From Branchinecta lynchi (taxonomy: Eukaryota > Arthropoda > Branchiopoda > Anostraca > Branchinectidae), in contig JAKZAP010000013.1 of NCBI GenBank assembly GCA_023053575.1, positions 3,420,001 through 3,484,000 of the forward strand: a stretch of 64,000 nucleotides of DNA, written 5' to 3'. Both the position numbers and the translations under genes were made by a program. This document shows, in pieces, positions 22,395 through 33,929 of the stretch (positions are counted from its first letter, which is position 1; every line of letters begins with the position of its first letter). A model generated the notes under the pieces. That model saw nothing but the letters and a program-made list of their open reading frames with translations, did not search any database and was not told the origin of the DNA.

Positions 22395-22790
22395 TACCGT
22401 TTTGGAGTTTTCGGTCACTCATGGCCAAACAACTAATCAGATGATTGAAACATTCAAATTAATCAATGGAAGTTATGACAATTTTGAAGTGACTGATTTA
22501 GTAAGATTCAGCATTAACCGTCATCATCGGGGGCACGCGTACAAGCTTGCGAAATCAAGATTCCACAAGGACATTTTTAAGTGGGGTTTCGGCAACAGAA
22601 TTGTTGATCCTTGGAACAGCCTTACTGAAGATGCGGTTAATGCTGAATCGATCAATAGTTTCAAGTGCATTGTTGATGGGATTTTTAACTCTGACCAGTT
22701 CGACTACTCAAAATTTCTTGGAATTATTTAGAGGCGGAAGCCTTTTCTCTTGCTTTGTATTATTATTATGAGAAAATAAAGTTCAGATTG
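22395..22790 (+). pseudogene. LINE (CR1/Jockey-like) 3' end
   Basis: The frame ending at 22731 contains NQMIETFKLINGSYDN, NRHHRGHAYKLAKSR and FGNRIVDPWNSLTEDAVNAE, the standard C-terminal tail of CR1/Jockey-type reverse transcriptases (RGH...K and R-V-x-x-WNSLP-x-x-VV-A). The stop is followed by a short 3' part with AATAAAG at about 22775. All upstream domains are missing. It directly follows an R1 3' end. Residual R2-type units follow at 22790-22910. Confidence 0.85.
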
Positions 22791-23331
22791 TATTCAGCAA
22801 GGATGTTTACTCCAATATCTCATCTCTAATCGACTTCAGAAAGGTCTTTTACTTTGACAGAATTTTTTGTATTTAGCAGCATTCCCGGCGAACTGCATGT
22901 AGAGCAAAAGAGCTAGCAACACTGAGAGGAGAACCTTTCGATCCAAATCTCCGGGTTTGGGCAGATTTTGCCAGCTTATCTGTCAAGGAAATACAGTTCA
23001 AAACTTCTTGTCTCCTCATCGTCTAGCTATAACTTTTCCTGTTTCGTAAAAGAATTTACACTCATTTATCAACAGGCTATAAAACAATATTAATGTTAAA
23101 ATTTTGCCCTCCCCCACCCCCCACGCCCGAAAAGTCTTGTCAGTAAATCGGGAAAGTGTTTATCGGTGCGAAGTAAAGGCAAAGGAAAGTGTTTGTCGAA
23201 CAACACTTCCCTTATTACGTCTCTGGTACCAACAAAGCCTTTGACGGTAAATCTTTATTCGTCTGTTGGCCGTTTGTCAGTTAGCACCTATGAACGACCC
23301 ACATTTCAGTGCTGATGCTACGCTTCTATTA

Positions 23332-24530
23332 TCAAAGCAAGAGCTACGAGCTCATATGGCACTTCTTACGAGTAGGTGGTACAAGAAAGTAGATGAGAAT
23401 GTCGCAAAATCCCCCCTAGGACCTAGAAATAAGGTATCGAATTTCACGCGAGCCTGAGCGCTTCCGGCATCGCCTCGGATAATCTAGGACAAATTTTTCG
23501 CCATACTAGTTTGATTCCTAGGAGTACGCTACTATTGACGGTACGCCATGCCCTCAAACTCCCGTACCAGGGCCAAATCCGGTTCAGCCACATATACAGA
23601 TTATCTAAGGCATCTTCTCGCACCGTACCTGCTATCAAGTTTCAAACATGTCGAAGATTTTTTCGGCCCCCCCCCCCCCTCGCGTTCAAATCCGGTCCGG
23701 ACCCTAAAACATGTCATCTATTCTTTCAAAGTTTTAACCAAATCACTCCATCCGTTTGACCCCTACACGAGCTACAAAATTTCCGCAACCCCCCCTCTTC
23801 CCCCCTCCAACTCCTCCCATTGTGGCCGAATACGACTAAGACATAAATACACGTATATATGAGATTCGCATCTCTGACATCTTCTCTTCTCGTCCTTCAA
23901 GCTTGACTCGAATTGGAACATATCTCCAAATTTCATTTTTAATTAGTTCTCATCTTTAGTTCTAATTAATCTTTAGAACTAACGTCATTAGTTTTTAGCA
24001 CCCACAAAGTTTCACTAGAATCTGACCACCCGTTCGCAAACTACGAAAGTCAGTAATTTCCGGATTCCCCTTCCCTTAACTCCCCCCAAAATGGCCGGAC
24101 CCAGGAACGGAAATTTTCCTAGGGCATTGTGTCAGGTCGTTTAGTCTATTTAGTCGGGTCGCTAATATGCCTGCCTAGTTTCATCGTCCTTAGTACATCT
24201 AGAAGTACTCTAGCTTGCGATCACCGGAATTCCCGGAAACCCCCTCCGACCCCCTTAAAGAGCACCGATATGATGTGGTTCTGTCAAGAATGTACTTACA
24301 GCTTATGCTTGTTCTTCCCACCAAATACCATCCCGATCCCTCCGCACTAGGCTTTTCCCGAGTATTCCTGTGTCCCCCTCAATCCCCCCTCCCCCCCACA
24401 AGTACCGGATCCGCTAAGGGCATGACATGGAACATCTGAGATGACACCTCTTTCCACTCGCCAAATTTCATTCAAATCCGATCGCCTGTTCGACAGTTAT
24501 GAATGCCACAAGATTCCAGATTCCCCATCC
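23332..24530 (+). repeat. R1 element, 5' part
   Basis: Starts with CAAGAGCTACGAGCTCATAT at 23339. Units show poly-C tracts (23670-23681) and CCAAGTTTCAT phrases. R1 continues at 24863-25285 and 26290-26420 after two later insertions, giving a single ancestral copy. Confidence 0.8.
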
Positions 24531-24538
24531 CTCCACTC

Positions 24539-24862
24539 CACTCTACCATAACCCTTTGATTTTGGGAAAGCCTATGCCAAACGCTGTGTATATCTAACGT
24601 TTGGTATACCCTATGCCTAACGTTGGATATACTGCGCCAAATGCTGGATACTGTGACCCAATAAAATATTGATGATTTGAGTGAAGCTCAGAAACCAATC
24701 AATCGGAATTCATCTGTAGTGAGTTAGGTCAGGGTTAGAGTACCAACAGCTATCCAGCGTTTGGCACAGGGTATCCAGCGTTAGGCATAGGCTATGCCAA
24801 ATGCTGGATATAACCAGCGTTTGGCATGGGGTATCCAAAAATCAGGGGTTTGTGGTTGACTG
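24539..24862. mobile_element. hAT-like MITE (family M2) with perfect 8-bp target duplication
   Basis: The left end CACTCTACCATAACCC and the right end (inverted) CAGTCAACCACAAACCCC are about 80% matched. Inside each lies a palindromic array of CCAAACGCTGGATA-like 20-mers. The 8-bp flanks CTCCACTC (24531-24538 and 24863-24870) are identical. The surrounding R1 text is continuous across it. A related single end is visible at 35150-35215. Confidence 0.85.
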
Positions 24863-25285
24863 CTCCACTCCCCCCACGATGATCGGATCATTCAAAGGAC
24901 TAGTTCGTTGAGTCCCTGATATGCCAGCCCAATTGCATCGTCCTAGTGCATCAGGAGGTACTGAACTCACAGATAATCAGAAATCCGGACGCCCCCCCCC
25001 AACTCCCCCCCCCCCCATAGTGCCCAAATCTGGTCCAGTTATGTTTACGATGTATCTAGGACTTGTACTTGCTCTTCCCACCAAGTTTCATCCTGATCCC
25101 TCCACTCTAAGCATTTCCCAAGATTTCCGCGGTTCCCCTCTCCTCCTCCCGAAGTCACCGGATCCGGTCCGGATTTATGTGGATCGTCTGAGACATAAGG
25201 TCTTTCCAAATACCAAGTTCAATCCAGATCAAATCACCCACCTGTTCAAGAGTTATAAACACCTGGAGATTCCGGATTCCTCCCT
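24863..25285 (+). repeat. R1 element, middle part
   Basis: Between the M2 MITE and the 1-kb palindrome. It keeps the R1 order CCTAGTGCATCAGGAGG, poly-C, GGACTTGTACTTGCTCTTCC and CGGATCCGGTCC. Confidence 0.75.
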
Positions 25286-25287
25286 CC

Positions 25288-26300
25288 CCCCATGATACCC
25301 CATGCATGCCCGCCCAAAAATACGTGCCCGAACGTGTGGGCATGGTGCCCATGGTTCGTATGGTGCCCATACGTTGGGGCACTATGCCCTGGAGCATGGG
25401 TATGGTAACTGAGACTGGTTACATACCTAAATAGGGTTGTCTTCCTGTCCTAGATCAAAAGATGGCTGATTTTACTTTCTATACAATCTCATTTTCCAAT
25501 TTTCAAAATGTTAGAGCACTTCCAAGATGCATTAATTTTTGTAGAGGCCAATTCTCTTCTAGTGGGTTTACTCTATCTTTTTTCAAAAACTGCTGCTAGG
25601 TAGCATGGATGAGGCAAGCATTTCCATCTGTTCACAAGAGCAAATAATTTCTTTAGATTGGTTGCCTTTTAATGTACTTATTTCGAGTCATTTATTTGTT
25701 TGACTATCTAAACGATTGTTATCGAAACTCAGCTAAACTGAAAAGAAATACAATAAAAGGCAAACAATCTAAACGAATTTGGAAGGAAAGGAAACTTAAT
25801 TCTTAAAGGAAGAAGATTTAAAAGCTTACCTCATACACTCTAACTCTATTGGCGTGTATAGGTGACTACCTGAGAAGGATAGAGTAACCTAGCGGTGACA
25901 GCCTGGAAAAGGATTGAGTAAACTACTGGCAATTACCTGAAAAAGGATAGAGCAAACCCACTAGGAAAGAAGTGGCCTCCCACAAAACTCTATGCATCTT
26001 GGAAGTACTCTAACATTTTGAAAATTGGAAAATGAGGTTGGATAGAAAGTAAAATCAGGTATCCTTTGATCTAGGACAGGAAGACACAGGGAAGAAAACC
26101 TTATTTACGTATGTAGCCAGTCTCAGTTTAACCAAATTTCACAGGGGTACCATGGCCCATGCCCAAGTTCCAGAGCATGGTGCCCCAACGTAGGGGCACC
26201 ACGCCCAAAAATTGAGGATTGCCACAACGTATGGGCAGTTGGCCACCATGCCCAGACACTGAGGCACCATGCCCAAAAATCAAGGATCTGTGTATGACTG
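25288..26300. mobile_element. 1-kb palindromic (foldback-like) element
   Basis: The outer arms (25290-25440 and 26090-26285) contain inverted clusters of CATGCCC / GGGCATGGTGCC units. The inner arms match in long inverted stretches: GTCTTCCTGTCCTAGATCAA (25440) with TTTGATCTAGGACAGGAAGA (26066), and CCAATTTTCAAAATGTTAGA (25495) with the inverse at 26005-26032. Near the centre, AGATTGGTTGCCTTTT pairs with AAAAGGCAAACAATCT. There is no open frame. R1 flanks both sides. Confidence 0.85.
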
Positions 26301-26420
26301 ATGCCTACCTAGTTTCATCGTCCTAGCTTATTTATGTGGAAGTGCCCGAACTAGCGAAACTCGGACAAACAGACTGACCGATGGACAGACAAAAATTGCA
26401 ATCGCTGTATGGCACATGGC
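26290..26420 (+). repeat. R1 element, 3' end
   Basis: TTTCATCGTCCTAGCTTATT, GACAGACAAAAATTGCAATC and a decayed terminal hairpin (TATGGCACATGGCCGAAG) end the R1 copy that began at 23332. Confidence 0.7.
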
Positions 26421-26469
26421 CGAAGGAAATCTCTTTTCCCCCTTGGCTTAGGTGATGCAGTTTGATTGG

Positions 26470-26795
26470 TGTGGGCAGGTGCGTCACGACTGGGGGGTAG
26501 GGTGACGCCCCCCCCCCCTCAAATGCTGTCGGCCAGTCGGTAAAAAATAACCGAGTCAGCACGAAGCGCCACGATTGTTCGTCAAAACAATTGATTTTTT
26601 CCATGAAAACAAAAATGAGTTTTCTAAAAATTGGTTGATTTTTCGTCAAAATAGTTGGTTTTTCTGAAAATCAGTCGATTTTTCTTCAAAAATATCATTT
26701 TTGTTGTTGAAAATGGTAGTTTTTTCTGCAGAAAAAGTCGGTATAAATTACCAGCCAGTCGGTGATTGCCTCGTCCCCCACCCCCAAACATTTTG
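26470..26795 (-). mobile_element. MITE M1, copy 3, right end lost
   Basis: The left end is CAGGTGCGTCACGACTGG. The interior has the same stutter of GTCGATTTTTCTTCAAAAA units and the CGAAGCGCCACGATTG block. The right terminal repeat is absent; the sequence passes into LINE coding at about 26811. Confidence 0.75.
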
Positions 26796-26810
26796 GGCCC
26801 CACAACACGA

Positions 26811-28405
26811 CCCCAGATGAAGGAGATCAAAATCACCCCAGCACATGCTCTAAACCAACTTAACAAACTGAAGCCTGACAAGTCTCCTGGACCGGATGGT
26901 ATCCATGCCAAATGGCTAACCGAAGGAAAAGAAAACTCAAAGAACCCCTCTCCCATATATTTCAGTTCTCAATAGAGCTGGGGAAGCTACGCACTGATTG
27001 GAAGATAGCTACAGTAACCCCAATCTTCAAGAAAGGTTCTAAAACCAAGCCTGAAAATTACAGACCCATCAGCTTGGCAAGCCTGGTTTGTAAACTCATG
27101 GAGGGAATCCTTAGAGATGGCATTATTGAACATGTGCTGGAAAATAACTTGATCAACCCTAACAAATTTGGCTTTCTTCCAAGAAAGGGCACCAGAACTG
27201 CACTTCTAGAAGCTCTGAATGACTGGACTGAAGTGATTAAGAGCCGAAAGTCTGTTCTTACAGTATTCTTTGATGCGGAAAAGGCCTTTGACTCAGTCCC
27301 TCACCCAGAGCTACTAAACCAGCTCTAACTGTTCAACCTGGCACCGTCTGTTACCATCTGAATAGAGGATTTCCTCAAAAGCCGATCCCAGCAAACAAGA
27401 ATCAATGGAAGTCTCTCCGAGTGAAGTTATGTAGAAGCGGTGTAATCCAGGGCAGCACCCTTGGACCCACTCTGTTCCTACTACATATAAACTCTGCCAC
27501 CACACGGCTAAGCAGCCCCCACAAAATCTAGGCAGACAACACAAAGATCTACCGTACATACAACATCCGCGCCGATGTAGACGCTCTGCAAAGAGATATA
27601 AACCTTTTCACTGCAAACCTTTCAAATCTTGGCCTCAAACTCAACATCATGAAGTGCAAAGTAATGTGGATTGGAAGACCAAAAAATAGCCTCCCACCTC
27701 ATCTAACAATTCGAGACAAGCTGGGCAAAACACACACTATGCCAGTTGAAGACAAGGAAAAACTCCTGGGCATCATCTTTGACGATGAACTCAAATTTCA
27801 CCTCCAAACCAACGCAGCAGTCAACAAAGCCAAAGGGATACTGTCCCTGATCCACCGATCCTTCAAGTACTTCAGCAGGAAGACCCTCACCCAGCTGTAC
27901 AAAAACGTCTTGTCCGTCCGATCATTGAATACGGCAATATTGCCTGGGGGCCATCTTACATCGGGGACTGGACAGCCATGGAGAAGGTTCAATGCAGAGC
28001 AACCAGAATGATGCCAGGCCTAAAAGGGAAGCCATATGAAGACCGCCTGACAACGCTCGAGTTTCCGAGTTTATCATACGTAAGCGAGGAGGCGCCATCC
28101 AGATTTTCAAAATGAAATACAAAACAGAGAATCTGCTGTTTGAAAAGTTCTTCAGGTGACCAGCCACAAGCCCAAGCAGAGGCCACTCAGAAAAAGTAGA
28201 CAAGCCAGAAGCCAGAAAAAGAGCTCGGGCAAACTTTTTCTCAACGCGGGGAGTCAACACTTGGAATAACCTGCCTGAACATACCGTCCAGGCACCAAAT
28301 ATAAACAGGTTCAAAAACAGATTTGATAAGTTCTAGGAAGTAAATAACCACAGATTCAACACATTGGCTGAATGGTCAAAATAATGTAGCTACAAGATGT
28401 AGCTA
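26811..28405 (+). pseudogene. LINE (CR1/Jockey-group) reverse transcriptase, longest retroelement remnant in the window
   Basis: The polymerase domain is spread over shifted frames. Motif 1 region: KLKPDKSPGPDGIHAKWL at 26867-26920. Motif 2: PENYRPISLASLVCKLMEG near 27050. Then INPNKFGFLPRKGTRTALL, and motif A (FFDAEKAFDSVPH) near 27270-27300. The catalytic YADD region at about 27525-27550 is broken: a stop replaces Y and the second D is N. The thumb and C terminus follow (ILSLIHRSFKYFSRKTL; WNNLPEHTVQAPN near 28262-28297), with the stop near 28337. No endonuclease is present, so it is 5' truncated. At least three frameshifts show it is dead. Confidence 0.9.
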
Positions 28406-28409
28406 CAAG

Positions 28410-28808
28410 TAGAGGTATGCTTATGTGAACACTTTTTTTAACTGTTCCACTACCTTGGCTTTCTTACTTGTATATAAAAAAGTAAAATGGAAAAGAAAAA
28501 TGACAAACTTGATATCAGCAAACAGCCAACTATTTGAGGGTTATTCTGGCAGGGTCACTGAAGTTGTGTTCCTCGCGTCAAACTTTTCAAACTATAACAA
28601 GCAAACCAGGTGTCAGCTGAGTCCTGGCAGAGTCCTGGCTGAGTCACTTTCATAGATGAATTACAAAAATAAACAAAAAGCGACAAAAGTGTGAGTGATT
28701 ATTACTAGTGTTTTTAGGAAAACATGCCTGGTTTGGGTTTTAGTTTTTTCTTCAGCGATCGTTCACTGTTACTGAGTGTTAGCAGACGTTCACATGAGCA
28801 TACCTCTA
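28410..28808. mobile_element. MITE (family M3) with TAGAGGTATG ends, copy 1
   Basis: The ends TAGAGGTATGCTTATGTGAA and GTTCACATGAGCATACCTCT are inverted repeats of about 20 bp. TA at each edge fits a TA target duplication, as for Tc1/mariner-type MITEs. A second copy of the same termini lies at 38462-38652. The interior has no recognised coding. Confidence 0.7.
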
Positions 28809-28809
28809 C

Positions 28810-29800
28810 TGTACAAACAAACAAAGGGCATCGAACAGGCATGCCAACTGCCCGGTGGTGCTGAACAACTTTAAGTAAGTAAGTAACGCCTCTGGGTGTG
28901 GGTCCAGCCAGGCACAAACCTTTTATGATTAGTATTTCTGAGATTTGAGCCGCATTTTTAAATTTTGAATACTGACGCTCAAGTTCTGCGTGATCAGCCA
29001 TAGAGTCAACGATAATTACGACAAGAAACGTTGTAGGAGGAAGGCGGAAAAATCAAATCTTATTCCCCACATTCCCCTGCACTTTTCAAGCTCTTCAAGA
29101 CCAAGGAACCGAGTGAGGTAATGAAGCTGGGGGTTATTGTGTGTTATTTATACGACTTTATGGATTCTTTTTATTATTATGTGCCTAGATTTTTATGATG
29201 TTGCTATTACTTAGTGCGTTACTAAGTAGTTACTTAGCTAGTCAGTGGGAGAGGTATCCAACCTCAAACCATAGCCTCGTTTTTTGTAAACAAACCATTC
29301 TCTATCTTGTTCTCCTATAACAGTTTTTAGTAGAATGCCGTACTGCTATTGTCCTTTTTAGCAGAACAGAGAACAAAGTGTGTCTCATTATACATTCCGC
29401 TCTGGTGGATGATAAACCCAATAGGAACCTCAGTTCTGCATACCGTTCTCATCCGGTTCTGCTAAATTCATAAAGTATTGGGAAAAGGTCCTTCGGCAAA
29501 ATTAACAGAAAATAATGAAGAAGAAAAAGGGTTTCATGGAATGGATCTTCCTATTTTCATTAATTCAGGAACAAAAATTTCCCAAATTTGTGGTTTTAGG
29601 AGTGAGCTTCGACGAGAGTAACCGGGACAAATATAGTCTTGAGGAGTTTCCTACCAAAATGATAAAACATATCTATTCTGAATCATCTGTTCTAAAGAAA
29701 CCAGTTTGTGAAGCTTGGGAAAGGTCATGCCTAATAACAGGAGAAAAACAAATTTAAAACTTTTCAGTTTTAACAAATTTAAAACTCTCAGCTAACCAGC
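28810..29800. other. no gene recognised
   Basis: Includes an open frame at 29515-29757 that is rich in ordinary residues but matches nothing I know. No repeat family was identified. Confidence 0.4.
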
Positions 29801-29803
29801 ACT

Positions 29804-29859
29804 CATTTATTCAAACAATGTTTACAACTTATCCGTTGTAAACATTGTTTGAATAAATG
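29804..29859. repeat. perfect 24-bp stem hairpin
   Basis: The arms CATTTATTCAAACAATGTTTACAA (29804-29827) and its exact reverse complement (29836-29859) are separated by 8 bases (CTTATCCG). An R3-like phrase (CAGCTTGGGCTCAAAGAATA) follows at 29870. Confidence 0.95.
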
Positions 29860-29904
29860 TTTCAAAGTCAGCTTGGGCTCAAAGAATATTTATCAAATCA
29901 CTCG

Positions 29905-30490
29905 ATGCCATGTTACAAAACTGTTTCTCTGACATGAGTTCAGACTTCAGACACACAACCAATCCAGGCTCAGATGCGTCTTGAAGACAATCAGTCCTTG
30001 AACAATGGCTCGTTACTTCGGATTAAATTATCAGGTATTCAGGAGTGACCAGATGTGGCAATTTCTGAGGAGAAACTGAATTTTTCCGGCTATTTTTCTG
30101 CTCTTCTGGGTGGCTCTGGGCCCCCTTGGAAGGTCAGCCCCCCCCCCATACACACACACACAAATAACATCCCTGCAGTAAAAGTTGTGTTCATCAACTC
30201 CAGGTGAGTGGAAAAAAAATTGGTGACACTCTCCGCAAATGCTGATTTTTTAAGTTACTAGCCCCCAATTTAAAATTTGAGGAATAGGCGTTTTTTGTAA
30301 CAACCTCAACGGAGAACGAGTTTGAAACTCATTCAACAAAAAACGGGCTCATAGGCAGAATGGAGAACGGCGTCTAGAACCTGTCCTAAATAAAAAAGTT
30401 GAAAGGAAACATCAGTGCAAGTCCTAACTGTCAAAAAGAAACCCTGAATGACCTAGGACCTGTTTAGAACTGGACTTAAATTTCCTTGTA
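29905..30490. other. no gene recognised
   Basis: A C run and CACACA tract at about 30140-30165. Otherwise AT-rich, with nothing recognised. Confidence 0.4.
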
Positions 30491-30494
30491 AGAT

Positions 30495-31246
30495 TAAGAT
30501 CTAAGGTTTTGATGGGATCCCAAGACTCTGATATTTGATCCAGACAATTGGATCTTGTCTTCGCCAGATCCAGTATTCGCCACGAAAATCATCTGACAAA
30601 ACCAAGTTCAGATATACCTGTATAAGCCATATGTATTTTGACGGTACTGACCAAAACCTCCGGCTTTACTTCTGCCAAATTTCCTGTTTTGGCTGAATTC
30701 AGAGCGAACTACTTGTCCAGCAAAAACAGAACAGTCCCTATCCCTATAAAGGATATATAATCGACTTCAAATAAAACTTTAACTTTAAAAAAAAGATCTG
30801 GTTTCATTGGGATTCCGGAAGAATTATATGTCCGGGTAAAGAACGATTTTCATATACAGACTCAGCATCTTTTCTTAGCCCTAAATCTGTCATCTAATCA
30901 ACTTCAAATAAAACTTTCGCTTTTAACGAATTTTCCGGTTTGGCCGGATTCTGGGCGGACTAGTTGTCCGACGAGAAAATGGTTTTCTTCATCGTGTTCA
31001 GCATGTCTTTTTACCCCATAATCGACTATCACATTAGCTGTTTCGTTTGCCCTTAATTTGAACCCCACCCCTAAATGCAGGACTACAGAGCCCATCTACG
31101 AACTTGGCCTTACCCTTGACCCAAAGAATCCTCACACCAAGTTTCATCAAAATATCTCTTTCCCTTCGAGAGTTATCATGCTGACAGACGGACCACTTTT
31201 GCGATGTCATAGGTATCGCTCCACTTACGTTTTGGCATCCCAAAAA
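30495..31246 (+). repeat. R2 inverted pair 2, left arm
   Basis: Head AAGATCTAAGGTTTTGATGG, units with CCTAAATCTGTCATCTAATC and CCGGATTCTGGGCGGAC, and the tail TTACGTTTTGGCATCCCAAA. The mirror arm is at 31915-32860. Confidence 0.8.
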
Positions 31247-31379
31247 TAACTTTCAAATTCTGATCTTTTGGTAATAGAACCATGATTTTCCTGAACTTTA
31301 GCTTTGGTTTGAGTTCAATAATAGCTCACTAACTTGCTGCTAAGTACCCCAATTCTTGATTAGTAAAATACTCATTACT

Positions 31380-31760
31380 ATGGGAGCATGCCCGCCTTAC
31401 CTTGGATCCTCCTGTGCCTCCAGAGGCGCCCAGGGCGTCCAAGAAGAGTCTCCAGTCGTCGAAACTTGCGGTTGCGACAATGTCTTCCCACTCTGGCAGT
31501 AATGAGGCATGAAATTGCCGCATGTCGTTGCTGTAGGTACGACGGAGTGTGTTTTTGGGTCTTCCTCTGCAGCGGGTGCCTTCGGGTAACCGGAAAACGT
31601 GGACTTGGGGATTCTAGAATCATCCATGCGCAGCACATGTGCGAGTTAACTCCATCTACGCCTTAGTATGGTCTCAATCAGGGACGGTTGACCTGTGATG
31701 GTTCTTATGTGCTCGTTCGTTACCTTCTGGTCCAGTGGGTGCTAAGAAGTCTCTAGAGGC
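31380..31760 (-). pseudogene. RTE-like LINE C-terminal fragment between R2 arms
   Basis: Across two frames the - strand reads TGQPSLIETILRRR, then LAHVLRMDDSRIPK, then (frameshift) EGTRCRGRPKNTLRRTYSND and PEWEDIVATASFDDWRLF. This order (H-V-x-R-M, R-I-P-K, G-x-R-x-x-GRPK, W..A.-D...WR) is the well-known C terminus of RTE-like and related LINEs. It has frameshifts and is 5' truncated. It lies in the spacer of an R2 inverted pair and is flanked by GGGAGCATGCC repeats at about 31381 and 31818. Confidence 0.75.
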
Positions 31761-31914
31761 ACATGTTTTCAAACGACTGAATTCTCCTCTCTTGTTCTTG
31801 GTTGAGAGTCTAAGGTAATGGGAGCATGCCTGCACGTGTTAAAAAAAAATCACATAGTTCGCGGCCGTAAATATTCTCAGAATGATGACGCCACACAGCG
31901 ACGTCGGTCAAATG

Positions 31915-32860
31915 CTGATGAAACTTGGTGTGAGGAGTCTTCGGGTCAATGGTAAGGTCAAGTTCGTAGATGGGCCCTGTACCTCTACATTTAGGGGTGG
32001 GAGAGGGGGTTCAAATAAAGGGACAAACAATATTTTTAAACATCTAATGTGATAGTTGATTATGGGATAAGGAGACATGGTGAGCACGATAATGAAAACC
32101 ATTTTCTCGCCGGACAAGTAGTTCGCCCATAATCCGGCAAAACCGGAAAGTTGGGTAAAAGTAAAAGTTTCATTTGAAGTTGATTAAATGTTCGAATTAG
32201 GGGTAAGTAGACATGCTGAACACGATGGTGAATACCATTTTCTCGCCGGACAAGTAGTTCGTCCGGAATCCGTCAAAAACCGGAAAGTTGGTTAAAAGTA
32301 AAAGTTTTATTTGAAGTTGATTAAATGTTCGATTTAGGGGTAAGAAGACATGCTGAACACGATGGTGAAAACCATTTTTATCACCGGATAACTAATTCGC
32401 CCGGAATCCGGTCAAACCGGGAAATGTGTTAAAAGCAAAAGTTTTATCTGAAGTTAATTAGATGACAGATTTAGGGGTAAGAAGAGACGCTGAGTCTGTA
32501 TATGACAATCATTTTTTACCCGGACATAAAATTAGTCCGGAATCCAGTTGCAACCGCAATTTTTTTTAAGCCGAAGTTTTATTTAAATTTGATTACATGT
32601 TCTTTGTAGGGATAAGGAGATACGCTGGATTTGTTTCTGAATTTTCTTTTTTTGCTGGACTATTAGTTCGCTCAGAATTCGGGCGAAAGTGGAACATTGG
32701 CAAGTAGGAAGTTTCGGTCATTATCGTCAAATTAGATATGGCTTATAGAGGTACATCTGAACTTGTTTTTTTCTGATGATTAGCCTGGCTAAGAGAAGAC
32801 CCAATTGTCTGGATCATATATTAGAGTTTTGGGATCTGATCGACAGCCTTTGGTCTTGTT
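31915..32860 (-). repeat. R2 inverted pair 2, right arm
   Basis: Reverse-oriented R2 units spaced 137 bp apart (AGACATGCTGAACACGATGG at 32210 and 32347), ending at the outer head GCCTTTGGTCTTGTT. The inner palindromic tail is missing on this side. Confidence 0.85.
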
Positions 32861-33040
32861 TTCATTGGGTGCGGCTGCACATGGATTATTAGAAAAACTG
32901 ATGCTCAAGTTCGAACAACAAGCTATTTACTGGTGTAGTAAACCATTGATATTCGGTCCTTGGTATGAATAGATTCGTTGAGGAAAGTTCAGGTACTTTT
33001 TTATACCTGAATTTACATGCTATTAATAATGATAATAAAA

Positions 33041-33259
33041 TATTTGATGGTGCAAAACGGATACGTCAGCTGAATTTTATTGGAGCTGTATTTCGGCACA
33101 GTGTTTCCCACAAGTCCGTTTTTCCAAATTGAGTGGTTTGAGCCTGAAGAGGACCCTTGACAAGAAGGTCCGAAATATAGCTCCAATAAAATTCAGCTGA
33201 CGTATCCGTTTTGCACCATCAAATATGATTCGCAGTCAGCTTGGGCTGAAGGAATATCC
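33041..33259 (+). mobile_element. R3 element with 55-bp hairpin arms and 15-bp target duplication
   Basis: The direct flanks ATAATGATAATAAAA (33026-33040 and 33260-33274) are identical over 15 bp. The 5' portion 33041-33095 is the inverse of 33170-33225 with a single mismatch. The remaining 3' part matches R3 copies at 5427 and 6478. A long variable duplication with no terminal inverted repeat points to target-primed retrotransposition, with the 5' end folded back. Penelope-like elements do this; a SINE is the alternative. Confidence 0.7.
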
Positions 33260-33274
33260 ATAATGATAATAAAA

Positions 33275-33925
33275 GCTAGCTAGGACTTATTTCTGCAGGC
33301 CTTATTAAATCAATTATTTAGTCCTGAATACAGTGATGCATTTGAAATATTTTTAGCAGCTTTTTTAGACTGAAACACAGATTCCCAGCAATTAATTTTG
33401 CGTTACCGTACGGAAAATCAGCAATGTACCCCAAAAGGCACAACTAGACCCAATACCCACAAGTGTACCAAGTTTGAACTTGATACTTGCACTGGTTCAC
33501 GAGTTACGAGCTCCACAAAATATGGTGAAAACCGAAAACCGAAAGCTGAAAGATGCTACAGCGCTCGCAATAGTTTATTGTTCCAAGAACACTCCACTAA
33601 AAACGAGGTCAGGTACCCACTCCTTTAAATAAATGTGGGCCTATTTATAGAGTGGTCTAGGAGGTGCCAGATGCATTTACATTTATAAATCATTTTAGGG
33701 ACAATCATTTGGACTCGTTTCAAATTCTCATGCAACTAGACATCAGTGTCATCAGTAAACATGATGTCATAGTCCTTGGATAATCGGCAGAGATATAGAC
33801 AACACCATATGAACTCCCTTCACAATTTTTCCACTGTCACCTCCATTTTGTGTCTTGCTTATTAATCAGTCAAACAGAAAAGGAAGCAAACTTATTATCA
33901 ATGAACATCTAGCAACGACAAGATT
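33275..33925. other. no gene recognised
   Basis: Contains a phrase like repeat-derived DNA (CACAAGTGTACCAAGTTTGA) at 33459 and an open frame without known motifs. Confidence 0.4.
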
Positions 33926-33929
33926 GACT

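Noticed and set aside
28845..28885. AGTAACGCCTCTGG resembling an M1 end
   Set aside because: Only about 14 bases match and there is no second end or interior.
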